DNA of 42,671 nt from Bryobacteraceae bacterium (GTDB taxonomy: Bacteria > Acidobacteriota > Terriglobia > Bryobacterales > Bryobacteraceae): assembly GCA_025980665.1 (NCBI GenBank), contig JAICXC010000035.1, positions 1 to 42,671 of the forward strand, written 5' to 3'. How positions within the stretch are numbered: position 1 is the first letter of the stretch; the number at the start of each line of letters is the position of its first letter. The position numbers and the translations under genes were made by a program. Positions 18,125 to 26,555 of the stretch are shown in pieces. Below the pieces are notes generated by a model, which was given only the letters and a program-made list of their open reading frames with translations, did no database searches and was not told the DNA's origin.

Positions 18125-18751
18125 ATGGCGACGCCGGAGCGATTGGAAAAGCCTGGAATCCGAGGTTGGCTGCATAAGCCAGAGAAGATCAAGGCAGCTA
18201 TGCTTCTGTCCCACGGAGCAGGAGGCGATTGCACGGCTCCCCTGATGGTGGCCGTCGCAAAAGCCTTCTGCGATGTAGGATATTGCGTTCTGCGCTGGGA
18301 CCTGCCGTTTCGGCAGGCGGGCCCTCGGAGTTCGCCCGGTGGGTCGGGCAAGCGCGACCGCGACGGAATCCTTCTGGCCGTGAAGTTGTTGCGGCAACCA
18401 GCTCCCGATGTTCCCCTATATCTCGCCGGGCAATCTTATGGCGGCCGGCAATCGAGCATGGTCGCCGCGGAAGACGCGAGTATTGCGGACGGGCTTTTGC
18501 TGTTGTCTTATCCGCTGCATCCGCCCCGCAAGCCCGGCCAACTGCGAACAGATCACTTTACTTCCCTGCGTGTTCCCGCACTCTTTGTTCACGGGACGCG
18601 CGATCCCTTCGGCACCGTGGAGGAACTTCGCGAAGCGATCAAAGTGATCCCGGCCGCCGCGCGCTTGCAGGTTGTCGAAGGCGCCGGTCATGGAGTGCCG
18701 CCCGCTACGGCCGCATTCATGCCCGCATGGCTTTCTGGAGCAGCCAAATGA
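18125..18751 (+). CDS. Small alpha/beta hydrolase (KANL3/TEX30-like)
   Basis: A 208-residue alpha/beta hydrolase. The oxyanion region LLSHGAGGD is near residue 28, the nucleophile elbow is GQSYGGRQSSM (Ser near 96), the acid is probably Asp in HGTRDPFG, and the His is in EGAGHGV near the end. This pattern matches the KANL3/Tex30-like group often annotated as 'alpha/beta family hydrolase' or dienelactone-hydrolase-like; no substrate is established. The ATG at 18125 gives a compact N-terminus, but in-frame ATGs at 18077 and 18104 exist and no strong ribosome site decides. Its stop overlaps the yggS start (ATGA). The upstream region is shared with the divergent ilvA start at 18100. Confidence 0.82.
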   Translation: MATPERLEKPGIRGWLHKPEKIKAAMLLSHGAGGDCTAPLMVAVAKAFCDVGYCVLRWDLPFRQAGPRSSPGGSGKRDRDGILLAVKLLRQPAPDVPLYLAGQSYGGRQSSMVAAEDASIADGLLLLSYPLHPPRKPGQLRTDHFTSLRVPALFVHGTRDPFGTVEELREAIKVIPAAARLQVVEGAGHGVPPATAAFMPAWLSGAAK

Positions 18752-19410
18752 ATCTGCGGGAATGCATCAAAACCGTCGAAGATCGCATCCAAACGGCCAT
18801 CCGACGGTCTCATCGAACGCGTGACTCGGTCACGCTGGTAGCCGTTACCAAGAAATTTCCACCTACAGTGATGTGCGAAGCGTACTCCCTCGGGCTCCGC
18901 GTATTCGGCGAAAACTACGTTCAGGAATTTGCGGAAAAGCATACCGCGCTTGCGAGTTTGGCCGACGCGCAGTTCCATCTGATCGGGCATCTTCAGTCTA
19001 ATAAGGCGCGCCAGGCAACTGAGCTGTTTCATGCCGTTGAAACGGTCGATTCTGAAAAGCTCGTCCGACGGCTGAACGAAGCCGGGAAGCCCCTGGAAGT
19101 GATGATTGAGGTAAAGCTCTCACCGGAAGGCGCCAAGGCCGGCGCGCCCCCAGAACAACTGCCTGGATTAATCCAGGCAATTCGCACTTGCCCGAACTTG
19201 AAACTGACCGGCCTGATGACCATGCCGCCCTGGAATCCCGATCCCGAGACGACTCGCCCCTTCTTTCGCAGACTCGCGGAGTTGGGGCGAATCCATCAAC
19301 TGCCCAAGCTCTCGATGGGTATGTCGCACGATCTGGAAGCCGCGATCGAAGAAGGCGCGACGCACATCCGAGTCGGCACTGCACTCTTTGGCCAGCGACC
19401 TAAAGCATGA
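18748..19410 (+). CDS. PLP homeostasis protein, YggS/PROSC family
   Basis: A 220-residue single-domain PLP-binding protein with the alanine racemase N-terminal fold. The PLP Lys is in LVAVTKKFPP (about residue 35), followed by FGENYVQEF, FHLIGHLQSNKARQA and the C-terminal MGMSHDLEAAIEEGATHIRVG (phosphate site; 20 residues or fewer shown per run in the family pattern). YggS proteins bind PLP without known catalysis and balance vitamin B6 and amino-acid pools. The ATG overlaps the hydrolase stop and its own stop overlaps the next glycosyltransferase start (19407), so all three are translationally chained. A much longer open frame exists upstream, but the family N-terminus begins at 18748. Confidence 0.95.
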   Translation: MNLRECIKTVEDRIQTAIRRSHRTRDSVTLVAVTKKFPPTVMCEAYSLGLRVFGENYVQEFAEKHTALASLADAQFHLIGHLQSNKARQATELFHAVETVDSEKLVRRLNEAGKPLEVMIEVKLSPEGAKAGAPPEQLPGLIQAIRTCPNLKLTGLMTMPPWNPDPETTRPFFRRLAELGRIHQLPKLSMGMSHDLEAAIEEGATHIRVGTALFGQRPKA

Positions 19411-20492
19411 AGGTCGGCTATTTCTCGCCACTCCCCCCTGCCCCAACAGGAGTCGCCGACTACAGTGCCACGTTATTGCCGCTCCTTCGGAGTTGCGGAG
19501 CCGTCGAAGTTGATCCGGAGAAGTGCGACGTCGCCCTCTACCACGTCGGCAACAATATGCTGCATCGCGACGTTTACCAGCGCGCGCTCACGCATCCAGG
19601 CGTTATCGTCCTGCATGACGCGGTTCTGCAACACCTCTTGCTCGGGATGCTGAACGCGAACGAGTACGTAGATGAGTTTGTCTACAACTACGGAGAGTCC
19701 TCGCGAGGGCTGGGCCGCCAGCTCTGGGATGAGCGCGCACGATCCGGCGCCGATATGCGCTACTTCGCGCGCCCCATGCTCAAGCGCATCGCCACGGCCT
19801 CGCGCGCGGTCATTGTGCACAATCCTGCCGCGGCTAAACTGGTCCGCGAACACGCCCCGCAGGTGCAGATCTTCGAGATTCCGCACTTGTTCCTGCGCCC
19901 CATTCTGCCCTCTCCCGAGGAAACTACGCGATTTCGCGCGGCCCTGGGCCTCACACCCGAGACGCTGTTGATCGGAACTTTCGGCCACCAGCGCGAGACG
20001 AAACGCCTCGCTGTGGTCCTGCGCGCGTTCCAGCGGCTAAACGTCGACGCCCGTCTCCTGGTCTCAGGCGACTTTGTCTCCAGCACGTTCGAAAACGCGA
20101 TGGCTCCGCTGCTCCGGCAACCCGCCATCATTCAAACCCCGTATCTTCCTGAACCCGAGCTTTGGAGTCACGCCGCGGCCACGGATCTCTGCATTAACCT
20201 GCGCTATCCCTCGGCGGCGGAAACTTCCGGCATCGCAGTGCGCATGATGGGTATCGGCAAGCCGGTGGTCTTCACGGCCAGCGAAGCTCTGGCCCGAATC
20301 CCCACCAATGCTTGTTTGCGGCTCGACATGGGACCTGACGAAGAGCAGATGCTGGCCGGCTACATCACTTGGGTAGCGGGAAACCGCGAGGCTGGACTCG
20401 AAATCGGCCGCCGCGCCGCGGCGCATATCGCACAATGTCACGAACCGGAAAAGGTCGCCCGCGAATACTGGAAGGTCCTTAATAGAGACTGA
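19407..20492 (+). CDS. Glycosyltransferase family 4 protein
   Basis: A 361-residue GT-B protein. The N-terminus MKVGYFSPLPPAPTGVADYS is the acceptor-side loop typical of GT4 enzymes. VLHDAVLQHLLLGML follows, and the C-terminal donor domain contains GTFGHQRETKRL (first strand and loop) and LRYPSAAETSGIAVRMMGIGKPVV, where the usual EX7E pattern is represented by E-T-S-G-I-A-V-R-M-M and is imperfect. It is the last gene of the three-gene chain starting at 18125. Its final 14 bases overlap the end of the convergent secretin gene. Neither sugar donor nor acceptor is evident. Confidence 0.88.
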   Translation: MKVGYFSPLPPAPTGVADYSATLLPLLRSCGAVEVDPEKCDVALYHVGNNMLHRDVYQRALTHPGVIVLHDAVLQHLLLGMLNANEYVDEFVYNYGESSRGLGRQLWDERARSGADMRYFARPMLKRIATASRAVIVHNPAAAKLVREHAPQVQIFEIPHLFLRPILPSPEETTRFRAALGLTPETLLIGTFGHQRETKRLAVVLRAFQRLNVDARLLVSGDFVSSTFENAMAPLLRQPAIIQTPYLPEPELWSHAAATDLCINLRYPSAAETSGIAVRMMGIGKPVVFTASEALARIPTNACLRLDMGPDEEQMLAGYITWVAGNREAGLEIGRRAAAHIAQCHEPEKVAREYWKVLNRD

Positions 20493-22059
20493 GGGGCTTG
20501 GTTTCTGTCCCTACCCACAGCACGGGCGACGGCGTTTCCCAAGGAGGCAGGCTCTTCAGATGAGGCTTCAGCACGATCAGCGTCTGACCCACCAGTTCCG
20601 TCTTGGTGGTAGTGGTGAACAGACGCCTGAGGATTGGAATGTCGGACAGTCCGGGGAATCCGGAGCGATTTTCGCTGATACTGCTTTGCATCAATCCCGC
20701 GACCACCGCCGATTCGCCCTCCCGCAGCCGCGTGATCCCCTGAAAATGCCGGCTGGTAATTACGGGAATACCGTCGTTGGAGGCGCCGTTCAGCGCATTC
20801 TGTTCGGCGTCTACATCCAGAGTGATCTCGCCGTCTGCTTGCACCGTGGGAGTCACTTTCAGAATCAGCCCCAGATCCTGGAATTGGACAGCTGGAGGGA
20901 TTCCCGTATTCTGGCCCGCGCCCGTTGGCCCGATATAGGCGCTGGTGATGATGGGATAGCGCTCACCGACTTTCAGCGACGCGGGCAACCCATCCACGCC
21001 AGTCATGTTGGCCTCGAAAATCGCGTCACCGAGGCTAGTACTCACCGTTGCGAACGCCGCGGCGTCGGCGATGCCGATGCCCATGAGCGTCGCTCCGCCG
21101 CCGAAGGTCGCGAACCGCGCCAGGCCGGAGATAGTCCCAGGAATGCTGTGGAGAAATGTTCCGAAGTTCAGTACCGACGCCATGTTCTGCAATTGCAAAC
21201 CGTACGTCAAGGTGGAGTTCTTCGAGACAGACAGAAGTTCAACTTCGATATCCACCTGCGCCCGATTGCGCGATAAATTGGTCAGGATCTGGCGGACGGC
21301 CATGACCGTGCTCGGCTGATCGCGCAGGAATATCGCATGGCGGCCCGGATCCACTGCGATTCGCCGGACCTGCATCACTTGCTGAACCGCCGACACCATT
21401 TCCTGTGCCTCCTGCACAGAGAGGCGCTCGGGTATGGGAATCTCCGCGGTCACCATCGGAGCGTTGTCGGTGCGGCGCTGGGCGGTATCCTGATACACCA
21501 TGGCCATCTTCGGGTTTACCGGCACCAGGAACGAGTTCGTAATGGTCTCCAGCGCGTGGAAGGCCTCGGGCATGCTCAGATCGTTCATGCGAAGCGTGAA
21601 CGCGGCAGCCGGGCCCTGGTAACCATCTTCGAACTGAAGCTGGATGCCGTAGGCGGCGGCTACCTGTTCGAGCACCGGGCGCGCGGTACCGCGCAGATCG
21701 AAACTCCGCCTCTCCGTCGAAACCTGCAACCTCGCCGGGGCGAGGGCCGACCTGCCGGCGATTACCTCGCTGGGGCTCTTGGCTTCCACCGTAATCTTGC
21801 GCGCGGCCTCTTCGGCATCGTCCCCTAGGGAGATTTGCGCGTTTAGGGAAGCCCATTGACGCAGCAGATCGCGATTTAGAGTGTATTGTGCATTGGCAGG
21901 CTTAAGGGCTGCCGCCTGGGAATAGAGCTGGTAGGCTTGGAGGCTGTCGCCCGAACGTTGCGCCCGCTGGGCCGCCCGGAAAACCCGGCTGGCCTCGTCT
22001 TCTGCTCCAAGGATCGCACCAAAGGCCAGCAAAATCAATCCGATACGGAATATAGCCAC
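20479..22059 (-). CDS. Secretin (GspD/PilQ superfamily) with N-terminal TPR-like and STN/N-domain region
   Basis: A 526-residue exported protein starting at GTG, with signal peptide up to about residue 19. A short TPR-like helix pair follows (SRVFRAAQRAQRSGDSLQAYQLYSQAA region, residues 24-50). An STN/N0-like domain at about 110-185 (VLEQVAAAYGIQLQFED) and an N1-type domain precede the secretin core, which runs from AQVDIEVELLSVSKNS to the FPGLSDIPILRRLFTTT signature and LIVLKPHL. Secretins form gated outer-membrane rings for type II secretion, type IV pili or related systems. It is short for the family, and no pilus or secretion ATPase, inner-membrane or pseudopilin gene is nearby. The only candidate partner is the divergent AAA ATPase 85 bp away. 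Confidence 0.9.
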   Translation of the reverse strand: MAIFRIGLILLAFGAILGAEDEASRVFRAAQRAQRSGDSLQAYQLYSQAAALKPANAQYTLNRDLLRQWASLNAQISLGDDAEEAARKITVEAKSPSEVIAGRSALAPARLQVSTERRSFDLRGTARPVLEQVAAAYGIQLQFEDGYQGPAAAFTLRMNDLSMPEAFHALETITNSFLVPVNPKMAMVYQDTAQRRTDNAPMVTAEIPIPERLSVQEAQEMVSAVQQVMQVRRIAVDPGRHAIFLRDQPSTVMAVRQILTNLSRNRAQVDIEVELLSVSKNSTLTYGLQLQNMASVLNFGTFLHSIPGTISGLARFATFGGGATLMGIGIADAAAFATVSTSLGDAIFEANMTGVDGLPASLKVGERYPIITSAYIGPTGAGQNTGIPPAVQFQDLGLILKVTPTVQADGEITLDVDAEQNALNGASNDGIPVITSRHFQGITRLREGESAVVAGLMQSSISENRSGFPGLSDIPILRRLFTTTTKTELVGQTLIVLKPHLKSLPPWETPSPVLWVGTETKPLSLY

Positions 22060-22144
22060 AGATAAGGCTTGACGCTCTCACCGCTCCAAACGTGCAGATA
22101 AACCCCTTAGGGCCTGCTGCCGATAGTGATAAGTAGAGATAGCT

Positions 22145-23401
22145 ATGGCCACTTTCGCGAACGTCCGCTGCTCGTTTCTTCCTAAAGTGCCCCAAACCTT
22201 CGCGGATTTGGGCATTTCGGAATCGCTGGTACTTGATCTCATGCTTCGCCGTATGGTGATCGAAGGATTTTCCAGCATGACCGGTCTTAGCCGGTCGATT
22301 CGGGTGTCTCTTCCCATCGTCGACATGGTATTCAAGCACATGCGCCAGCAACAGCTCGTCGAAATCAAGGGCATGAGCGGGAACGACTACCAATTCGTGC
22401 TTTCCGCGGCGGGAAAACAGCTTGCGAGCGAGCGCTTTCAAGTCTCGCAGTACGCAGGCGCGTGTCCCGTATCGCTGAATGAGTATCATGCGGCCACCAA
22501 ATCGCAATCGGCGCGCATTAGCGTCGACCGCCGCTTGCTGCGCCAGGCTTTTTCCGATCTGGTGGTCTCCGACAAGATGCTCGACCAAATGGGGCCCGCC
22601 ATCATTTCCCAGACATCCATATTCGTGTACGGTCCTACCGGGAACGGTAAGACCAGTCTGGCGGAACGCATGCTCCGCGTCTATCAGGACGCGGTGATGA
22701 TCCCTTACGCGGCGGAAGTGGACAACCAGATCATCAGTGTCTACGATCCCGTGGTGCACCACCCCGTGGATCATGAAGACACCGATGTGGATCCGCGCTG
22801 GATTCTGTGCAAGCGCCCCTGCATCGTGGTGGGAGGCGAGCTGATTCCCAGCATGCTGGAGCTGCGGCTGGACGAATCGTCCGGTATCTATGCAGCACCG
22901 CTGCAAATGAAAGCTAACAATGGCATCCTGCTGATCGACGATTTCGGACGACAGCTCATGTCACCGCGCGACCTGCTGAACCGCTGGATCGTACCGCTGG
23001 ATCGGCGCGTCGATTACCTCACGCTGCGGTATGGAATCAAGTTTCAGATACCCTTCGAGTTGATGGTGGTGTTCTCCACCAACCTCGAACCGTCCGACTT
23101 GGCCGATGAAGCCTTCCTGCGGCGTATCCACAACAAGATTTACGTCGAGGCGGTGGACTCCGGCGCATTCGACCAAATCTTCTCGCGCGTGGTGGCGTCT
23201 CGAAATATCTCAGCCGAGGCGGATAGCGCCGAATACCTTCGCAAGCTATGCCTGCGCGACGGCCGGGCGGAATTGCGGGCCTGCTATCCGGCCGACATTT
23301 GCAATATCCTGCTGGCCATCGGCCGTTACGAAGGCCGTCCGCCACAGATGACTAAGCCCGAGCTCGAGCGGGCGGCCGCGCTCTACTTCGCACGTAGCTA
23401 G
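22145..23401 (+). CDS. AAA-type ATPase with N-terminal winged-helix-like module, family not named
   Basis: A 418-residue cytoplasmic P-loop ATPase. Walker A is GPTGNGKT at residues 163-170, and Walker B is ILLIDDFGRQ at about 261-270. The sensor-1-like stretch VVFSTNLEPSDLADEAFLRRI carries a likely arginine finger. The first 110 residues contain no ATPase motif and look like a winged-helix or GspE-N-like adaptor (SLVLDLMLRRMVIEGFSSM, then LSLPIVDMVFKHMRQQQLV-type helices). Related proteins occur widely in Acidobacteriota, but I know of no assigned function. It is not a GspE/PilB-type secretion ATPase. It is divergent from the secretin, sharing an 85-bp promoter region, which hints at a joint role in envelope transport or its regulation. 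That is inference. Confidence 0.85.
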   Translation: MATFANVRCSFLPKVPQTFADLGISESLVLDLMLRRMVIEGFSSMTGLSRSIRVSLPIVDMVFKHMRQQQLVEIKGMSGNDYQFVLSAAGKQLASERFQVSQYAGACPVSLNEYHAATKSQSARISVDRRLLRQAFSDLVVSDKMLDQMGPAIISQTSIFVYGPTGNGKTSLAERMLRVYQDAVMIPYAAEVDNQIISVYDPVVHHPVDHEDTDVDPRWILCKRPCIVVGGELIPSMLELRLDESSGIYAAPLQMKANNGILLIDDFGRQLMSPRDLLNRWIVPLDRRVDYLTLRYGIKFQIPFELMVVFSTNLEPSDLADEAFLRRIHNKIYVEAVDSGAFDQIFSRVVASRNISAEADSAEYLRKLCLRDGRAELRACYPADICNILLAIGRYEGRPPQMTKPELERAAALYFARS

Positions 23402-23435
23402 TCTCAAGTCATAAAATCATTCCGTAAGACGAACG

Positions 23436-23663
23436 CTACATGGGATCGAAACCAGGGAGGCTGCTCTCTGCGTAATCCGGCGCGAGAGTGCATCCCTCGT
23501 CGCCGAAATCAAAGATCCACAAACCGGAGTAGTACTTCACCGCCGGCCAGGAGGCGGGCTCGAAGCAGATGGGCGGAATCGGGCACGTTTCCGCCACCCG
23601 CGAGTTGGTGCTTCCGCCTATGGACGTCGCGTACAGGCTGCGGCGCGGCGCCCTGGAGATCAT
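23436..23663 (-). other. Gene-poor stretch with a possible 75-residue ORF or remnant
   Basis: Between the ATPase and YceI genes (23402-23703) the only notable item is a minus-strand ORF of 75 codons from ATG 23663 to TAG 23436. The product has several Cys, Pro and aromatic residues and a protein-like tail (YYSGLWIFDFGDEGC). It has no signal peptide, membrane helix or motif that I recognise, and a stop lies only about 12 codons upstream in frame. It may be the C-terminal remnant of a larger gene, a small real protein, or chance. No terminator or repeat is evident in the rest of the stretch. Confidence 0.25.
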
Positions 23664-23703
23664 CCACGGCGCCCGACGGTGGCCAGATAGGTTCTAGTCC
23701 GAT

Positions 23704-24228
23704 TTACGCAGCCGAGCGGCTCATTTCGAGATCCAGCGTGATCTCGACGTTCTCGCTGAGCATTACGCCGCCGCCGGCCGGAGCGTTCCAGCCCATCCCA
23801 AAATCTTTTCGATTGAAGGTCGTCGTAGCCGTCAAGCCGCGACGTTGGCCGCTCCAGGGATCCGTGATCTCGGGCGAAACGGCTTCTACGGTCAGCGTCA
23901 CCGGCTTGGTGACTCCGTGAAGTGTCAGATCGCCGGCTACTTTATAGCCGCTTCCGTTGGCGGTCACTTTGCTGGACCGAAAGGTGATCGTCGGGTATTG
24001 GGCGACGTCGAAGAAGTCGGCTCCCTTGATGTGCCCGTCGCGCTGAGGATCGCCCGTGTGCAGGCTGTTGGCGTCGATGGAAGCTTCGATGCGGGATTGA
24101 TCCGGCTTGCTGTCGTCGAAGTCGACGGTGCCAGAGACGGAATTGAACTCGCCTCCGACGTTGGCGATCATCATATGGCGGATCTTGAAACGCGCGGCAC
24201 TGTGCTTCGGGTCGATTTGATAAGTCAT
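23704..24228 (-). CDS. YceI family protein
   Basis: A 174-residue lipocalin-like YceI domain protein. It opens with YQIDPKHSAARFKIRHMM, the family's first strand, and contains VSGTVDFDDSKPDQS, VAGDLTLHGVTKPVTL and FNRKDFGMGWN, all hallmark segments. YceI proteins bind polyisoprenoid or other long-chain hydrophobic molecules. Periplasmic members have a signal peptide; this one does not, so it is predicted cytoplasmic, a common variant. It lies at the downstream end of the minus-strand block, 18 bp after the peptidoglycan-binding gene, and may be co-transcribed with it. Confidence 0.95.
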   Translation of the reverse strand: MTYQIDPKHSAARFKIRHMMIANVGGEFNSVSGTVDFDDSKPDQSRIEASIDANSLHTGDPQRDGHIKGADFFDVAQYPTITFRSSKVTANGSGYKVAGDLTLHGVTKPVTLTVEAVSPEITDPWSGQRRGLTATTTFNRKDFGMGWNAPAGGGVMLSENVEITLDLEMSRSAA

Positions 24229-24246
24229 TGTTATGTTTTACCAAAA

Positions 24247-24753
24247 TCAAGGAGGAGTTGGGCTAGTTTCGGAATTTTCCGATTTCTCCGTTCCTCGCTT
24301 CGGACCCAGGCCCAGCGCAATCAGCGATAGGGACCCGAGCTTTCCGTCGTCGCCGATATTCTGATCCCGCTGGAACCGCTTGAGCGCATCCACCGAATCC
24401 GAATTCCAAGTTCCGTTCACAGGGCCAGCGAAATAACCCTTATCCGCGAGCGACTGCTGGATTTCCTTATAGCGTTCCGGAGCCGGTTCCCGTTGTGTCG
24501 ATCGACGGTAGCTGGAGGCGGCCGTCTTCGCGGAAGTATGTTTACCGGCGGCTTTCTTGGAAGATGTCGGTTTGGTCGCGACGGATTGTTTCCCGCTCGC
24601 GGCCTTCTTAGGAGCAGACTTGGATGACTTCGCCGTCGATTTTTTGGCAGTCGTCTTCTTGGCGGAAGATTTACCTTTGGGAGCAGGGGTCGCCGCCCAC
24701 ACCGCAAGCGCGGTGCTCAACGCAAGGACGATGACGATCGCTTTCGAGCGCAA
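24247..24753 (-). CDS. Exported peptidoglycan-binding protein with Lys/Ala-rich (histone H1-like) linker
   Basis: A 168-residue protein. A TTG at 24753 gives a clean signal peptide (RSKAIVIVLALSTALAVWAA). Residues of about 27-75 are dominated by Lys, Ala, Ser and Thr in SAKKTTAKKSTAKSSKS-like repeats. A peptidoglycan-binding-1 domain follows (IQQSLADKGYFAGPVNGTWN, then VDALKRFQRDQNI and GSLSLIALGLG). The basic linker could bind teichoic-like, lipopolysaccharide or nucleic acid polyanions. The TTG is 4 bp after the htrA stop codon, so the two are probably co-translated. The same frame is open upstream through htrA, but that extension would be a membrane-unlike, out-of-family sequence. The start is therefore inferred. 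Confidence 0.82.
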   Translation of the reverse strand: MRSKAIVIVLALSTALAVWAATPAPKGKSSAKKTTAKKSTAKSSKSAPKKAASGKQSVATKPTSSKKAAGKHTSAKTAASSYRRSTQREPAPERYKEIQQSLADKGYFAGPVNGTWNSDSVDALKRFQRDQNIGDDGKLGSLSLIALGLGPKRGTEKSENSETSPTPP

Positions 24754-24757
24754 AATC

Positions 24758-26422
24758 CTAGCGCCCCGGAAGGATTCCCGATAAGTACAGGCCTTGCGGT
24801 CCGTCGGCAACCGGCCGCGACTGTACAGCGGCTGGAACACGAGAGCCACGACCCGAGCGCGGAGCGGCCGCCGCGGGGGGAGGGGTCACCCCCTTCAAAA
24901 CGTGAAACGCTACTGCATCGCCCGGCTTCAGCTTCTCCTGAACCTTGCGAATATCCTCGAGCGAGTTCACCGGTTGGCGGTTGATGGCGTCGATCACGTC
25001 ACCGTTCTGAATGCCGATCTCCTCGGCGAAAGAATCTTGCTCCACCAGCGTCACCATGACGCCGCGCCGGGTGTCGACGCTGTCACGCTCCTGCTCAGTC
25101 AGAGGCCGCGGCCGGAAGCCGAACTTTACTTCGGTGGGAACTTCGACTTTGCTGGTGATGGTTTCAAGTGGCTTGCCGCCGCCCACGATGTCGGGACGAT
25201 CTTTATAGAGTTCGCTGCGATCGGCAACCGTAACCTTGAGCGTTACCGGCTTGCTGTCACGGTCCACGCTCAACGAAGCGGTACCGCCCACCGGCGTATC
25301 GGCGACATGCGAGATGAGATCGTCGCCGTCCTTCACCGCGGTTCCGTTCACGGCGACAATGATATCGCCCGCACGCAATCCGCCCTTATCGGCGGGACCG
25401 CCCTTGGTAATACTCTCCACGATGGCGCCATGGTCAACGCCCAGCGCTTTCAACGTAACTTCCGGCTCTATGCTGCGATCCAGGCTTACGCCGATCGAGC
25501 CACGGGTCACCCGGCCCAGCCGGATGATGTCGTTATACGCGCGGGCGACCATATTCACCGGCAGCGCGAATCCCACACCTTCGGAACCACGCCCGCTGGT
25601 AGCGATCATCGTATTGACGCCGATCACCTCGCCCCGAATGTTCAGTAGCGGACCGCCGCTGTTGCCTGGATTAATGGCCGCGTCAGTCTGAATGAAATGC
25701 TGGAACGTGCGTGCGCCAAGTTGCGCCGGACTGCGCCCAATTGCGCTCACGATACCCGCGGTTACGGTCGCTTCCAGACCAAATGGGGATCCAATGGCCA
25801 CGGCCCAATCGCCTACTTGCACCGAATCGGAATTTGCGATCGTTACTGGCTGCAACGGTCTACCCGTATCGATTTTGATCACCGCCAGATCTGTTTCGTA
25901 GTCAGTCCCAATCAAGCGCCCGCGATAGTCTGCCGGATCTCCATGGAGCCGCACGCGAATCTTGGTGGCATTCTCCACCACATGGTTGTTGGTGACGATG
26001 TAGCCGTTCTTGTCGACCAGGAAGCCGCTGCCCGAAGCTTGGCGCTTAGGCGCGTCTTGTGGAACATCCTCTCCATTGGGGCCGCCGTTTGGACCGAAGA
26101 ACCGCCGGAAAAAGTCGGGCACTTCATCGCTGTTGTCGTCGGGAGCCTGGCCGCGGGCCTCGCTCTTCTCCGAAGGCGCCACGTCCACCGTGATATTTAC
26201 CACGCTCGGCTCCAGCTTCTTGGCTAGCGCCGTGAAGTCGTTACCTAGCGCCGATAGTCTCGGCACCGTCAAGGGCGTCGCGTCGGGTGCGGCATTCTGA
26301 TCGCGGGCCGCGTTCACCTGCGTATTGATCAGTGTCCCGATCAGGATGCCCACTGAAAGAGTGAATAGCATCAGGGCCATGGACATCAGTTTTTGCTGGC
26401 GCATCTTTTCAAACAGCTTCAT
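24758..26422 (-). CDS. htrA: HtrA/DegP-type periplasmic serine protease with two PDZ domains
   Basis: A 554-residue trypsin-fold protease-chaperone anchored by an N-terminal helix (MSMALMLFTLSVGILIGTLI). The catalytic triad is His147 (VTNNHVV), Asp178 (YETDLAVIKI) and Ser255 (NPGNSGGPLL). PDZ1 covers about 290-385 (GGPADKGGLRAGDIIVAVNG) and PDZ2 about 450-530 (FAEEIGIQNGDVIDAINRQP). It degrades or refolds misfolded envelope proteins. The start at ATG 26422 is preceded by GGGAGAAGAG. A longer frame upstream has no family-like sequence. The C-terminus is Pro/Ala/Arg-rich. The gene directly precedes the peptidoglycan-binding gene, suggesting an envelope-stress unit. Confidence 0.96.
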   Translation of the reverse strand: MKLFEKMRQQKLMSMALMLFTLSVGILIGTLINTQVNAARDQNAAPDATPLTVPRLSALGNDFTALAKKLEPSVVNITVDVAPSEKSEARGQAPDDNSDEVPDFFRRFFGPNGGPNGEDVPQDAPKRQASGSGFLVDKNGYIVTNNHVVENATKIRVRLHGDPADYRGRLIGTDYETDLAVIKIDTGRPLQPVTIANSDSVQVGDWAVAIGSPFGLEATVTAGIVSAIGRSPAQLGARTFQHFIQTDAAINPGNSGGPLLNIRGEVIGVNTMIATSGRGSEGVGFALPVNMVARAYNDIIRLGRVTRGSIGVSLDRSIEPEVTLKALGVDHGAIVESITKGGPADKGGLRAGDIIVAVNGTAVKDGDDLISHVADTPVGGTASLSVDRDSKPVTLKVTVADRSELYKDRPDIVGGGKPLETITSKVEVPTEVKFGFRPRPLTEQERDSVDTRRGVMVTLVEQDSFAEEIGIQNGDVIDAINRQPVNSLEDIRKVQEKLKPGDAVAFHVLKGVTPPPAAAAPRSGRGSRVPAAVQSRPVADGPQGLYLSGILPGR

Positions 26423-26555
26423 GGCGAATCTCTTCTCCCGAGGGCAGGCCCGTATTGGGCTATCGTTTGCTGCTTCGTTTTCCATTATACGGGCCGCAAG
26501 CGCATGGACGCGACCGGGGGCCCATAGGTTCCGCTGGATATTTCCCGCCAGCGAT

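Noticed and set aside
18229..18747. Extension of yggS through the hydrolase gene
   Set aside because: The extension is an out-of-frame shadow of the alpha/beta hydrolase; the YggS fold begins at 18748.
24794..25648. Long plus-strand frame opposite htrA
   Set aside because: Antisense shadow of the PDZ region; the htrA triad and PDZ motifs are clear on the minus strand.
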